A DNA stretch of 64,000 nt from Alteromonas salexigens (GCF_025628895.1 NZ_JAOTJC010000006.1:421960-485959); one strand, 5' to 3'; shown: positions 27,400 through 37,361, counted from the stretch's first letter. The notes: generated by a model from the letters alone, not told the origin. A program made the numbers and translations.

Positions 27400-27642
27400 T
27401 TAACGAATCCTTTCGAAACTTCTTATTTTATTTTTAGCGTTCACGACCATGCGGAACCGGCCATTAACACCATTTGAGCCAATGAATTGGCGTAACCTTG
27501 AGGTAGGAACCTGTACTCTTACTCCGTTTTCAGCAGTCAGAACGACCGCAGGGTTCGGAGACTGGTACAGTGCCTCACACATGTGGTAAGGCACTGAGAT
27601 TGAGAAAAAATAAACTTTATCAGTTGGCAGTATGTTTGTCAT
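27400..27642 (-). CDS. DUF2835 small protein
   Basis: An 80-residue cytoplasmic protein with the strand-rich core VYFFSISVPYHMCEALY and the conserved RVQVPTSRLRQFIGSNGVNG segment of the DUF2835 family, which has no known function. Its start overlaps the last 23 bases of pepN, and DUF2835 follows pepN in many gammaproteobacteria, so translational coupling is likely. Confidence 0.85.
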   Translation of the reverse strand: MTNILPTDKVYFFSISVPYHMCEALYQSPNPAVVLTAENGVRVQVPTSRLRQFIGSNGVNGRFRMVVNAKNKIRSFERIR

Positions 27643-30226
27643 AAGCGAGGCTCTTACTCACTTTTTCGAACAGATCACGACTAAGCCCTTTTTCATTCAG
27701 GAGTCTCGCCAACTGTGTTTTCATTTGTTCCTGATGCGATACTGCGTATTGGTGCCATTGCGTTAACGGGGTAACGATACGCGCGGCAACCTGAGGGTTG
27801 GTTTTATCCAGCGTCAGCAAGTAGTCAGTTACAAACTTATAGCCACTGCCATCGGCAGCATGGAAACCGGTACTGTTGTAAAAAGCAAAACTGCCGATCA
27901 ATGCGCGTACCCGGTTTGGGTTACTGGTACTGAACTGCGGGTGTTCTTTCAGCATGCTGATATGCGCCAGGATGTCTTCCCGAGGTTGTGTCGCGTGCAG
28001 CGCAAACCACTTGTCCAGCACCAGCGGATCGTGTTTCCAGACGCTTTCAAACTCAGCCATCAGCTGTTCAAACACATCGTTCTCCCCATACTGAGAGGCT
28101 CGCAGCGCACCCAGCGTATCGGTCATGTTGTCTGAGCTACTGAAGTGTTGCTGGACGGTGTCGATATGCGTTGTTAAACGCGCTAAGTGGGCCAATACCA
28201 CGTTTCTGCAACGACGCGCGTTTACCGCTTCCTGTTCGTAAACATAGTGCTGGGTTTCACAGCGGGCATACAGCGCGGCCAGTTGTGGCTCCAGCATTTC
28301 AGCGAACGCCTGGCAAAATGCTTCCCGCGCGGCGTGTAATGAAGCCACATCGATATCGGCGCGCGTCTGACACAGGGTTTCAAAACTGGGCACAACCAGG
28401 CACTCACCGAGTAATTCTGCATTGTCCTGTTCAGCTTCAATTACCGACTTAAGCCCAGACCAGATTTCTTTACTAATACGCTCAGGGTGACCAGTTTCAT
28501 ACTGAGCAATGCACCAGTCGTACAGCTGCTGTAATGCGTCCCAGCGGTTAAAGTCGTCATGGGCATACTTAAAGATCGTCAGACAATCTGTAGGCGATAA
28601 GTTGTTATTCACCCTGGCAGGTGCCGAAAAACTACCAAGTAATACTGGTGTTAATTCGGCAACGTCGGCATCTACTGTGAATTCAACTTGCTCATCAGCA
28701 AGTATCAGCAAGCCATTGTTAATCAGTCCCTCGTTGTCCTGATAGTGAATACCCTGCTTATCGATAAGCTCAATAGCAACAGGCATATATAACGGCAGTT
28801 TTTCCTGTTGGTCAGCAGTAGGTTTCGTGCGTTGCGTTAAACGAAATGTATGACGCCCCTGCTCTTTCGAATACTCACTCTCTACCGACAACTCTGGCGT
28901 ACCAGACTGACTGTACCACCGGGCGAACTGGGTCAGATCGAGATCGGTCGCAAATTGCATGGCAGCAATGAAATCGTCACAGGTAACTGCCTGGCCGTCA
29001 TGGCGACGGAAATATTCATCCATACCTTTACGGAACGCTTCTGCTCCGAGCAACGTATGGAACATGCGGATCACCTCTGCCCCTTTGTCATACACTGTCA
29101 CGGTATAGAAGTTGTTCATTTCCATCACTTCATCAGGACGTATGGGATGACTCATGGCACTGGCGTCTTCGGCAAACTGATGCTCGCGCATTACCCGGAC
29201 GTGCTTAACTCGGTTGCTCAATGGCGAGGTCATGTCAGCGCTAAACTGCTGATCACGGAATACCGTTAACCCTTCTTTGAGACTCAGTTGAAACCAGTCC
29301 CGGCAGGTGACCCGGTTACCTGTCCAGTTGTGGAAGTATTCATGCGCAATGACCGACTCTACATTAAAGAAATCGTCGTCGGTGGCCGTAGCCTGATCAG
29401 CCAGCACGAACTTACTGTTAAAGATGTTCAGACCTTTATTTTCCATGGCGCCCATATTGAAGAAATCGACGGCCACAATCATGTAAATATCCAGGTCATA
29501 TTCCAGACCAAAAGTCTCTTCATCCCATTTCATTGCCCGCTTCAGTGAGTCCAGTGCGAACTGACCCCGGTCCCGCTTTCCTTTATCAACGTAAAGCTCA
29601 AGTGCAACCTGTTTGCCACTCATGGTGGTGTAAGAGTCGGTAAGTAAATCAAAGTCGCCGGCGACCACCGCAAACAGGTAGCTGGGTTTTGGATACGGGT
29701 CGTGCCAGGTAACCCAGTGGGTACCGTCTGCATTTTCACCCCGCTCAACCAGATTACCGTTGGCCAGCATAGTCGGTAACGTGGCCTTATCGCCATGTAA
29801 GGTTACCCGGTATACCGCCAGCACGTCCGGACGATCCAGAAAGTAAGTAATACGACGGAAGCCTTCGGCTTCACACTGGGTACAAAACACCCCGGCAGAA
29901 CGGTAAAGGCCTTCCAGCGCCTTGTTATTGTCCGGGTCGATTTCTGTTTCGATTTCCAGCGAAAACTGGTCAGGCACATCACGCAACGTAAGCGTAGTGT
30001 CGGAGACTTCAGGCGATGAGACCGTAGCGCCATCTATAGCGACCGACGTTAAAGAAAGTTTCTCACCATCAAGTACCAAGGGTGCGTCTGCCGCACCTTC
30101 TCTCTTAACCTGAAGCTGACTGACCACGCGGGTCTTGGTGGGATGTAAATATATATTCAGCGTTACCGTTGAAATGCTGAATGCGGGCGGTTGATAATCC
30201 GCCCGACGTTTAACCTGTACAGACAT
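27620..30226 (-). CDS. pepN: Aminopeptidase N
   Basis: An 868-residue zinc aminopeptidase (family M1) that removes N-terminal residues from peptides in the cytoplasm, a main late step in protein breakdown. The exopeptidase motif GAMEN is at 259-263 and the zinc site HEYFH at 295-299 with the third ligand Glu318 (LKEGLTVF). The C-terminal half is the helical domain of E. coli-type PepN, and the length matches. It begins 22 bases after the NhaC-type gene and is followed by an overlapping DUF2835 gene. Confidence 0.97.
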   Translation of the reverse strand: MSVQVKRRADYQPPAFSISTVTLNIYLHPTKTRVVSQLQVKREGAADAPLVLDGEKLSLTSVAIDGATVSSPEVSDTTLTLRDVPDQFSLEIETEIDPDNNKALEGLYRSAGVFCTQCEAEGFRRITYFLDRPDVLAVYRVTLHGDKATLPTMLANGNLVERGENADGTHWVTWHDPYPKPSYLFAVVAGDFDLLTDSYTTMSGKQVALELYVDKGKRDRGQFALDSLKRAMKWDEETFGLEYDLDIYMIVAVDFFNMGAMENKGLNIFNSKFVLADQATATDDDFFNVESVIAHEYFHNWTGNRVTCRDWFQLSLKEGLTVFRDQQFSADMTSPLSNRVKHVRVMREHQFAEDASAMSHPIRPDEVMEMNNFYTVTVYDKGAEVIRMFHTLLGAEAFRKGMDEYFRRHDGQAVTCDDFIAAMQFATDLDLTQFARWYSQSGTPELSVESEYSKEQGRHTFRLTQRTKPTADQQEKLPLYMPVAIELIDKQGIHYQDNEGLINNGLLILADEQVEFTVDADVAELTPVLLGSFSAPARVNNNLSPTDCLTIFKYAHDDFNRWDALQQLYDWCIAQYETGHPERISKEIWSGLKSVIEAEQDNAELLGECLVVPSFETLCQTRADIDVASLHAAREAFCQAFAEMLEPQLAALYARCETQHYVYEQEAVNARRCRNVVLAHLARLTTHIDTVQQHFSSSDNMTDTLGALRASQYGENDVFEQLMAEFESVWKHDPLVLDKWFALHATQPREDILAHISMLKEHPQFSTSNPNRVRALIGSFAFYNSTGFHAADGSGYKFVTDYLLTLDKTNPQVAARIVTPLTQWHQYAVSHQEQMKTQLARLLNEKGLSRDLFEKVSKSLAYDKHTAN

Positions 30227-30248
30227 AGTTGCTCCTTGTTAGAGAATA

Positions 30249-31721
30249 CTACGCGTTACCCTCATTCTCACGCTCGGTGAAGGGCGGGTCCAATTTAAGA
30301 ATTTTGACGCCCAGATACGCGTATATCACCGCCAGAATAGGGTTAATTACGTTGAAGAACGCGTAGAAGATGTATTCGAAAGGGTGCACCATTAATACGC
30401 CGTGCATATAGGCACCACAAGTATTCCATGGGATCAATGGCGAAGTCAGGGTCCCGCCGTCTTCCAAACTGCGTGACAAATTCAACTGGTGAAGGCCACG
30501 CTTGGAAAATTCTTCTTTGTACATGCGGCCCGGCATAACGATAGCCATGTACTGGTCGGCAGTAACCAGGTTGGTGCCAATACAGGTAAGGATAGTCCGG
30601 CTTATCATGTCACCGGCAGATTTCGCGCCTTTCAGAATTGCACTGACCACACGCTTAAGCAGGCCGACTTTTTCCAGTACCGCGCCAAACGACATTGCAC
30701 AGATAATCAGCCAGATGGTATTAAGCATGGAAGACATCCCGCCGCGGCTGAGCAAATCATTGAGATTGTCGTCGGATGTTGCAAAATTGACACCGTCAAA
30801 TAATGCAGTCCAAACTACTTTGATGCTGGCGACCGCTGCCGAATCATCGGTATTACTCATGCTGGTAATCACCTCGGGCTGAAATAAAATTGCCCAGATC
30901 CCACCGAGAATTGCACCAATCGATACCGCCGGAAAGGCAGGCATTTTTTTAATGGCCAGTGTTAACAACACCAGTAAAGGAATAAGTAAATGCCAGCCCA
31001 GGCTGAAGGAGTTATCCAGCAGTGATTGCATCTGTTCTATACGCGCCGCGGTGGCCGAACCGGACTCGCTAAAGCCCAGCACCATAAACAGGATCAGGGC
31101 AATAATGAAGCTGGGGACAGTCGTCCACATCATGTAACGAATATGTTCAAACAGATCTGTTCCAGCCACTGCCGGCGCCAGGTTGGTCGTTTCTGATAAA
31201 GGCGAAATCTTATCACCAAAATACGAGCCCGAAACAACGGCGCCAGCGGTGATCGCCGCTGACATGTCCATGCCCGACGCCACGCCCATTAACGCCACAC
31301 CGACAGTAGCCGCGGTAGTCCATGAGCTACCAATGCTCATCGCCACCACCGCGCAGATGAGGCAAGTGGCCGAATAAAACAGTGACGGGTTGAGCAGCTC
31401 CAAACCATAATAAATCAGTGTCGGGACCGTGCCTGCCAGCATCCAGGTACCAATCAACGAGCCTACTGCCAGCAAAATCAGACATGCACCCAGCGCCATG
31501 GATATGCCACTGATAATGCCCTTTTCAATGGACTTCCAGCTGTGGCCGTTTTTCATGCCAATGATGGCGGCCAGTCCCATACCCAATAGTAAGGCAATCT
31601 GGTTGGGCCCGTACGAAGAGCCGTCACCGAACAAATATACCGATCCACTCATCATCACGATAAGTGCAAAAATGGGGATCAGAGCGTCACTCAATGTAGG
31701 AGATTTTATAGAATTACTCAT
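30249..31721 (-). CDS. NhaC family Na+/H+ antiporter
   Basis: A 490-residue inner-membrane protein with about twelve hydrophobic segments. The opening (SDALIPIFALIVMMSGSVYL), the SGSYFGDKISPLSETTNLAP segment and NLVTADQYMAIVMPGRMYK are typical of NhaC antiporters, which expel Na+ in exchange for H+. I start it at ATG 31721; the longer frame to 31838 reads through the preceding transporter gene. It follows an NSS transporter by 32 bases, and the pairing of a sodium-driven importer with a sodium exporter is sensible in a marine cell. The exact ion or substrate could differ, since NhaC-like proteins include malate/lactate antiporters. Confidence 0.87.
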   Translation of the reverse strand: MSNSIKSPTLSDALIPIFALIVMMSGSVYLFGDGSSYGPNQIALLLGMGLAAIIGMKNGHSWKSIEKGIISGISMALGACLILLAVGSLIGTWMLAGTVPTLIYYGLELLNPSLFYSATCLICAVVAMSIGSSWTTAATVGVALMGVASGMDMSAAITAGAVVSGSYFGDKISPLSETTNLAPAVAGTDLFEHIRYMMWTTVPSFIIALILFMVLGFSESGSATAARIEQMQSLLDNSFSLGWHLLIPLLVLLTLAIKKMPAFPAVSIGAILGGIWAILFQPEVITSMSNTDDSAAVASIKVVWTALFDGVNFATSDDNLNDLLSRGGMSSMLNTIWLIICAMSFGAVLEKVGLLKRVVSAILKGAKSAGDMISRTILTCIGTNLVTADQYMAIVMPGRMYKEEFSKRGLHQLNLSRSLEDGGTLTSPLIPWNTCGAYMHGVLMVHPFEYIFYAFFNVINPILAVIYAYLGVKILKLDPPFTERENEGNA

Positions 31722-31753
31722 TGTTATAATTATTTTCCTATTACGCGCTGGCG

Positions 31754-33088
31754 TTACACAACGGAGCGATAAAACATGATGAAAATAATGACCGGACAAA
31801 CAAAGCGGACATACCAAGGCCAGATTTTCCAGAACCAACCACTTTCAATATCCTCATTGCCCTGCCGCAGTTCCTGCAAAATTGCATCGCGGCGCCATAC
31901 CCAGCCAGCAAATATACACAGTGCCAATCCAAGCAGAGGCTGACTGTATTGAGTTGTAAGCGCAATGACAAGTCCGAACAGCTGTTCGAAATTAAAGATG
32001 ATGACCGAACTGGCAACAAAGATGACCGTAGTAACCGTCCAAACGGCGCGCTTACGCGCCAACCCTTTACTTTCCACAAGGTAAGCAACGGGTACTTCAA
32101 GCATGGAAATAGATGAAGTTACCGCCGCGATAACCATTAACGCGAAGAAGGCGAATGCCACTAACAGTCCGACTGTCCCGATAGTATCGAATAACGCCGG
32201 CAATACTTTAAAGATAAGTGTATCACCCTGAATAAGTGCGCCGTCAGCGGTGAAAATTTCTACCCCGTTATTCAGTGCCACATACATGGACGGAATAATC
32301 AGCATACCGGCAATGACCGCGACACCAATATCCACCAGGGCTACGGATGCGCCCAGAGTGGGCAGGTTTTCGTTTTTACTGACATAGGAGCCATACACCA
32401 GCATGGTGCCCACACCCAGTGACATTGAAAAGAATGCCTGGCCCATTGCGCTAATCAACAGGTCCGGATTCATTATTTGTGAAAAGTCAGGTACCAGATA
32501 AGCACTCCAGCCTTCAACCGCACCGGGCTGAAAACTGACATAAACAATCAGCGCAACAATAATAACTACCAGTGTAGGCATCAGTCGAACAGACCATTTT
32601 TCAATGCCCGACTTCACACCACCGATGACAATAAGGGAGGTCAGTACCAGGAACACTGCACAGAACAGCACATCCCGCAACACAGAGCTTTCTAACAGCC
32701 AGTCGGACGCTGCTTCCATGCCTACCACGTTTACCGCAGAGTCGGCAAAGTACACCAACATCCAACCGCCGACTATGGCATAGAAGGACAGGATCAGCGC
32801 GACGGTTACCCCGCCCCACACACCGGTGGCCCGGCCCATCCAGCTATTCGAAATCTTACCCAGCGCATCGACCATGTTCGAGCGGGTCGACCGCCCGATA
32901 ATCAGCTCCGCCATTAATACCGGGTAAGCCAGTACAAATGCCAGCAACAAATAGACAAGCACAAAGGCAGCCCCCCCGTTGCTCGCCACTTTGGTAGGGA
33001 AGCCCCAAATGTTACCCAGTCCTACTGCAGAACCTGCCGCAGCCAGTACAAACCCAATCCGAGAGGAAAACTCGCCTCTGATAGCCAT
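31754..33088 (-). CDS. Sodium-dependent NSS-family transporter
   Basis: A 444-residue membrane protein of the neurotransmitter:sodium symporter family, importing an amino acid or amine with Na+. The first helix has the family signature SRIGFVLAAAGSAVGLGNIW followed by GFPTKVASNGGAAF, which holds sodium and substrate contacts as in LeuT. About eleven membrane segments are visible and the C-terminus is short. It appears to head a unit with the NhaC gene, and possibly pepN, on the minus strand. Substrate cannot be read from sequence. Confidence 0.92.
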   Translation of the reverse strand: MAIRGEFSSRIGFVLAAAGSAVGLGNIWGFPTKVASNGGAAFVLVYLLLAFVLAYPVLMAELIIGRSTRSNMVDALGKISNSWMGRATGVWGGVTVALILSFYAIVGGWMLVYFADSAVNVVGMEAASDWLLESSVLRDVLFCAVFLVLTSLIVIGGVKSGIEKWSVRLMPTLVVIIVALIVYVSFQPGAVEGWSAYLVPDFSQIMNPDLLISAMGQAFFSMSLGVGTMLVYGSYVSKNENLPTLGASVALVDIGVAVIAGMLIIPSMYVALNNGVEIFTADGALIQGDTLIFKVLPALFDTIGTVGLLVAFAFFALMVIAAVTSSISMLEVPVAYLVESKGLARKRAVWTVTTVIFVASSVIIFNFEQLFGLVIALTTQYSQPLLGLALCIFAGWVWRRDAILQELRQGNEDIESGWFWKIWPWYVRFVCPVIIFIMFYRSVV

Positions 33089-33139
33089 GACTAACGCCCT
33101 TTTATTATTGTTTTATCTGGATTTTATTTTTGCAGACAT

Positions 33140-33167
33140 AAAAAAAGGGCTGGCGTTACACCAGCCC
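33140..33167 (-). terminator. Terminator after prc
   Basis: Stem GGGCTGG / CCAGCCC with a seven-base loop. On the minus strand it is followed by seven T, 15 bases after the prc stop codon. Confidence 0.9.
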
Positions 33168-33181
33168 TCTTACACATTATT

Positions 33182-35221
33182 TTAATTTTGTGTGATCGCG
33201 TACTTTCCTGTTTCGATGAGGTCGTAGGTTATGTTTGCCGCCTCATCGAGGAACGGATCCACTTCTTCTATATCCTCAGGCAGATCCTCCATTTTTTCAA
33301 TGGGCGCTTTGCCTAGTCGTTTCAGACGCTCATTGGTGCGTGCCAGTTCTTTTTCCTGCGCCTCTTCCTTTTCGGCAATGCGCTCTGACTTCACCAGCGA
33401 AATATATTTACGATCTTTATTTTCATTGTATTCGTCTATGTCTTCATAGATATAGGCGAATTCAGGATCCTGCATAATGCGCTTGTTATGCTTTGCGGTC
33501 AGCACATCCAGGGCATTCTTACCGTCACCAAAGGTGGTGTAGTTTGCCCGGTTAATGCTGTCCCAGGGTAGTGCAGTATCTTCCTGACTTTCGCCCCACT
33601 CGGCCGGATCGATGGCTGAAGGATACAAAATGTCCGGCACCACACCTTTGTGCTGCGTACTGCCACCATCGATACGGTAGAATTTAGCAATCGTGAACTG
33701 TACGCTTCCTAATGGGTTGTCGTACAAGTCATAAATACGTCCCAGACCGCGGTGCTGCTGAACAGTCCCCTTACCAAAGGTTTGCTCGCCAATGATTAGC
33801 GCACGGTTGTAATCCTGCATAGCCGCAGCAAAAATTTCTGATGCTGACGCACTGTAGCGGTCAACCAGCACGGTAAGCGGACCATCGTAGGATACCAGAC
33901 CATCAGTATCCCGGTTTACGCTCACCTTGCCTTCACCGTAGCGGATCTGTACTACCGGGCCTTTCTCAATAAACAGGCCGGTAAGCAGCGTCGCTTCAGT
34001 GAGAGAACCGCCGCCGTTGCCACGTAAATCTACAATCACGCCTTTGACGTCCTGCTTCTTCAACGCGTCGAGCTCTTTTTTGACGTCCGCATGCAGGTTG
34101 TTGTAGAAGCTGGGGATGGTTATCACACCCAACTTCTCGCCGGCATGGGGACCGGTATCAGGTACGTACACCTCAGATTTAGCTGCACGATCTTCCAGTT
34201 TAATCTTGTCCCGGGTAAGACTGACCACGGACATACTTTTCGTTTCTGTGGCGCCTTTTTGCACCTGCAAACGAACCGTACTGCCTTTCGGCCCTTTGAT
34301 CAGTTCCACCACTTCATCGAGACGCCAACCGATGACATCGACAAACTCTTCGTCATCCTGGGCCACGCCGACAATTTTGTCTTCAGGCTTAAGGGCATCA
34401 GATTTGTCCGCCGGGCCGCCGGGAACGATACTTTTTATTACGGTGTAGTCTTCTTCGCTCTGTAATACAGCACCGATGCCTTCAAAAGACAGATTCATTT
34501 CCATCTGGAAGCGATCTGCATTGCGCGGTGACAGGTAACTGGTATGCGCCTCAATACTGCGGGCAAAAGAATTCATCACAGTCTGAAACACGTCCTCGCT
34601 TTGTGCCTGCTTCAGGCGTTTGATAGCCCGGTTATAGCGTTTCTCAAGGAGTTCTTTGGCTTCTTCCCAGGTCTTATCAGCTAAAACGAGATTAAGCGCA
34701 TCGTATTTGACACGCTGACGCCAGAGTTCATTCAACTCAGCTTTGGTTTCAGGCCACTCTGCTTCTTCACGATCGTAGTAAAACTTGTCGTTTTCTTTCT
34801 CGAAGTCGAAAGGTTCTTCCAGCAGACTCAGCGCGTATTCAAACCGTTCAATACGACGCTGAGCGCTTTTGTTGTACATGTCGTAGGCAATACTTAAATT
34901 GCCGCGACTTAACGCATCATCGAAGTCATCTTTGTACTCTTTGAATTCCTCAATATCTGACTTCAGCATGACCTGTTTGTTGTGATCTAAGGATTCAAGA
35001 TAACGGGCGAAAATTTCTCCGGATAAAGCATCATCCAACGAAATTTCCTTATAGTGGGCGCGGGTAAATAATGCGCTGACGCGCTTTGCCGCCACACTAT
35101 GCTGTGTTTCCTGTTGTAATACCGGCAGGTTTTCAACATCAGGGGTGGATGTCACAGCGCCTGCGCCTACACCTACTGAAAGGAAGGCACTGGCAATGGA
35201 AATTCGTAGGATATCTTTCAT
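33182..35221 (-). CDS. prc: Tail-specific periplasmic protease Prc
   Basis: A 679-residue S41 C-terminal processing protease. It has a signal peptide (SIASAFLSVGVGAGA), an N-terminal helical domain, a PDZ domain (about 235-325) and the catalytic core with Ser459 in YSASASEIF and Lys484 in TFGKGTVQQ, separated by 25 residues as in E. coli Prc. It trims or degrades periplasmic proteins, including lipoprotein and cell-wall hydrolase substrates. I start it at ATG 35221 with AAGAGGTCGTAAA upstream and one base after the proQ stop; longer starts fall inside proQ. The proQ-prc order is the same as in enterics. Confidence 0.95.
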   Translation of the reverse strand: MKDILRISIASAFLSVGVGAGAVTSTPDVENLPVLQQETQHSVAAKRVSALFTRAHYKEISLDDALSGEIFARYLESLDHNKQVMLKSDIEEFKEYKDDFDDALSRGNLSIAYDMYNKSAQRRIERFEYALSLLEEPFDFEKENDKFYYDREEAEWPETKAELNELWRQRVKYDALNLVLADKTWEEAKELLEKRYNRAIKRLKQAQSEDVFQTVMNSFARSIEAHTSYLSPRNADRFQMEMNLSFEGIGAVLQSEEDYTVIKSIVPGGPADKSDALKPEDKIVGVAQDDEEFVDVIGWRLDEVVELIKGPKGSTVRLQVQKGATETKSMSVVSLTRDKIKLEDRAAKSEVYVPDTGPHAGEKLGVITIPSFYNNLHADVKKELDALKKQDVKGVIVDLRGNGGGSLTEATLLTGLFIEKGPVVQIRYGEGKVSVNRDTDGLVSYDGPLTVLVDRYSASASEIFAAAMQDYNRALIIGEQTFGKGTVQQHRGLGRIYDLYDNPLGSVQFTIAKFYRIDGGSTQHKGVVPDILYPSAIDPAEWGESQEDTALPWDSINRANYTTFGDGKNALDVLTAKHNKRIMQDPEFAYIYEDIDEYNENKDRKYISLVKSERIAEKEEAQEKELARTNERLKRLGKAPIEKMEDLPEDIEEVDPFLDEAANITYDLIETGKYAITQN

Positions 35222-35222
35222 T

Positions 35223-35891
35223 TTACGACCTCTTGGAACGAGCCAAACGTAAAGCCTCTGGAGTGACTTTGACGACCATGCCTGAATCAAGTTGCACATG
35301 AATACCGTCTTTAGCAATTTCAGTAATGACCGCTGGCATAGGCGCTTTGCCCAATTTGACGGTTACTGCCGTACCTTGCTTCAGATCTTCATCAGTCAAC
35401 TTTGCAGGCGGTGTCTTATTTGGTCTGTTAATTTTCGGTTTAGTTCCACGGTCGCCATCAGATTTTGGCTTCGCCTGGGGCGAATCGCCATTTTGACGAC
35501 CAGGGGGACGTTTATTCTGTGCTTTGGGCGACGCCTGCTGCCTTGCTTTACGCTTTTCAGCAGCCTTCGCTTTACTTTCTTCCAGCTGCTGGCGGGCATG
35601 GTCGGCGTGTTCTTTCTCAATCACGTCGCCAGGGTTGCCGTCGAGATCGACCCGGTGGGCCCCCTCTTTAATGCTGTGCAGGTAGCGCCAACTGTTGGTG
35701 TAGTGGCGCAGCGTCGAGCGCAGCATCGTTTTGCTGACACGCTCATCCTCTTCGAGCCGGCTGGCCAAATCCTGAAATATTCCAATTTTCAGTGGTTGAG
35801 CTTCGCCTTCCACTGAAAAACAGTTTGGGAATGTCTGTGCAAGAAAGGCAATGACTTCCTTACTGCTTTTAAACTTCTCTGGTGATTCCAT
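35223..35891 (-). CDS. proQ: RNA chaperone ProQ
   Basis: A 222-residue FinO-domain RNA-binding protein. The FinO/ProQ domain covers about residues 1-115 (KEVIAFLAQTFPNCFSVEG, RHYTNSWRYLHSIKEGAHR), a long basic low-complexity linker runs to about 165, and a C-terminal Tudor/KOW-like domain (GTAVTVKLGKAPMPAVITE) ends the protein. ProQ binds structured small RNAs and mRNA 3' ends. It sits directly before prc, as in E. coli. Confidence 0.95.
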   Translation of the reverse strand: MESPEKFKSSKEVIAFLAQTFPNCFSVEGEAQPLKIGIFQDLASRLEEDERVSKTMLRSTLRHYTNSWRYLHSIKEGAHRVDLDGNPGDVIEKEHADHARQQLEESKAKAAEKRKARQQASPKAQNKRPPGRQNGDSPQAKPKSDGDRGTKPKINRPNKTPPAKLTDEDLKQGTAVTVKLGKAPMPAVITEIAKDGIHVQLDSGMVVKVTPEALRLARSKRS

Positions 35892-35909
35892 TAATGATAT
35901 CTAATATGG

Positions 35910-36200
35910 TCAATATAATTCGTTATTGTCCGAATCATCCCAAGTTGCCAGCGTGTGGTCAACCCAATCGAGCAATTCATCGTCTTCAATATCCATTAAA
36001 TTGCTGTCTCGCTGCCATGATTCCCAGCAAAAGTGCAAAATTCGTTCAAGACGCTCAGTTTCTATCTCTTCTTCCGCCCGGTCGTAGGCAGCATGAAGAA
36101 TAAAATTCAACCGGTCTGAAGCTTCATACGGATCTTCATGAACATCGTTCATATCTTCTGGTGTGGATAGCACCACCTGGATATCTACGCTGTACTTCAT
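35910..36200 (-). CDS. Small acidic protein of the msrC-proQ operon, unknown
   Basis: A 96-residue very acidic protein with an aromatic-rich middle (ILHFCWESWQRDSN) and an acidic tail (DIEDDELLDWVDHTLATW). I recognise no domain. It lies 3 bases after msrC and 18 bases before proQ, so it is co-transcribed with both. Clean spacing and an SD-compatible upstream region support it being real. Its role could be tied to the basic RNA chaperone encoded next, but that is only a guess. Confidence 0.65.
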   Translation of the reverse strand: MKYSVDIQVVLSTPEDMNDVHEDPYEASDRLNFILHAAYDRAEEEIETERLERILHFCWESWQRDSNLMDIEDDELLDWVDHTLATWDDSDNNELY

Positions 36201-36203
36201 AAT

Positions 36204-36665
36204 TTATTGCTGGCTCTCTGTTAGCACGTTGGCAATCGCCACCAGGCCCTTTTCGTCTTCTTCATCAAATCTGCCATGACTGGGGCTATCGATATCTAAC
36301 ACACCGAGCAGCTTATTATTGACCATCAATGGCACCACAATTTCAGAATTAGATGCCGCATCGCAGGCAATGTGACCTTCAAAGGCATGCACATCAGCAA
36401 TTCGCTGTACCTCGCCCGTTTGGGCGGCAGTTCCACACACGCCAGCCCCCATAGGGATGCGGATGCAGGCTGGCTGCCCCTGAAACGGGCCAAGAACCAG
36501 TTGTGAATCTTTATAGAGATAGAAGCCGGCCCAATTTACATCGTCAAGGTAATTGAACAACAATGCACTGAGATTAGCCATGTTTGCGATCAGATCAGAC
36601 TCGCCACTAACCAGGCTGCGAGCTTGTCCCAATAGTTGTTCGTACTGTTGTGATTTCAATGCCAC
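36204..36665 (-). CDS. msrC: Free methionine-(R)-sulfoxide reductase (GAF domain)
   Basis: A 153-residue GAF-domain protein of the fRMsr/YebR family, which reduces free methionine-R-sulfoxide. Three cysteines at 67, 77 and 101 have the same spacings (10 and 24) as the catalytic and resolving cysteines 84, 94 and 118 of E. coli YebR. The block PMGAGVCGTAAQTGEVQRIA is typical. It sits upstream of proQ as yebR does in enterics, 6 bases after the SIMPL gene. Confidence 0.92.
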   Translation of the reverse strand: MALKSQQYEQLLGQARSLVSGESDLIANMANLSALLFNYLDDVNWAGFYLYKDSQLVLGPFQGQPACIRIPMGAGVCGTAAQTGEVQRIADVHAFEGHIACDAASNSEIVVPLMVNNKLLGVLDIDSPSHGRFDEEDEKGLVAIANVLTESQQ

Positions 36666-36671
36666 CCCTTA

Positions 36672-37361
36672 TTACTGTTGAATAGAAAACGACACATTCA
36701 GCTGTGCCTGTACTTGTTGCTGACCTGGTAGTGCTCCAGACATACTCTCTGCTGACCGGGCATGCATCATGGGGACCGGCGCATTGCCGCCAGACTCTGA
36801 GACAGTCAAAACCTTACCCAAAGCCACATCAAGCTCAGCCGCCATCAAACTGGCTCTGGCTTTAGCATCCTTGATAGCGGCTACCAGTGCCTTGTCGTAG
36901 GCCCCGTCCTGCTGACTGGAGGTAAACCGGAAACTCTGGATTCTATCGACCCCACGGGCCAGCACACCGTCAATAATAATATCATAGCTGGAAATGTCAG
37001 AGTGGGATATCTGCACCTCACGGCTTAAGGTGAAACCACTCTGCTTACGGCCTTGCGGAGAATTTTCATACCGGGGATGAAGGCCTACCTGCATCGACTG
37101 GATGTCAGTTTCTGCAATACCCTTAGATTGTAAAAAAGCGACGACCTCTTCGACTTCATGGTTAAGACGCTGACTTAGTTTAGCCACCGTTTCACCGCTG
37201 TTTTCAAAAATAAAGGTGACTGTATAGCCATCTGGGGTAACAGCTACCGAGCCCTGCCCCTGAACATGAATCGCTGGCACTGCGCTGGACTGAGCCATCA
37301 CCTGAGCCGCCGGTACAGTTAATAAAAGGGCAGCGGCGCATGATTTAAGTACGTTTTTCAT
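36672..37361 (-). CDS. SIMPL domain (DUF541) exported protein
   Basis: A 229-residue protein with a signal peptide (ALLLTVPAAQVMAQ) followed by the SIMPL/DUF541 fold, visible in IHVQGQGSVAVTPDGYTVTF and QVQAQLNVSFSIQQ at the ends. Family members are periplasmic or outer-membrane-associated and poorly understood; some are linked to oxidative stress. Its position 6 bases before the methionine sulfoxide reductase gene fits such a link, by inference. Confidence 0.82.
   Translation of the reverse strand: MKNVLKSCAAALLLTVPAAQVMAQSSAVPAIHVQGQGSVAVTPDGYTVTFIFENSGETVAKLSQRLNHEVEEVVAFLQSKGIAETDIQSMQVGLHPRYENSPQGRKQSGFTLSREVQISHSDISSYDIIIDGVLARGVDRIQSFRFTSSQQDGAYDKALVAAIKDAKARASLMAAELDVALGKVLTVSESGGNAPVPMMHARSAESMSGALPGQQQVQAQLNVSFSIQQ

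Noticed and set aside
35292..35816. A 174-codon open frame on the plus strand opposite proQ
   Set aside because: The biased codons of the basic ProQ linker produce a long antisense frame; no start signal or recognisable protein.
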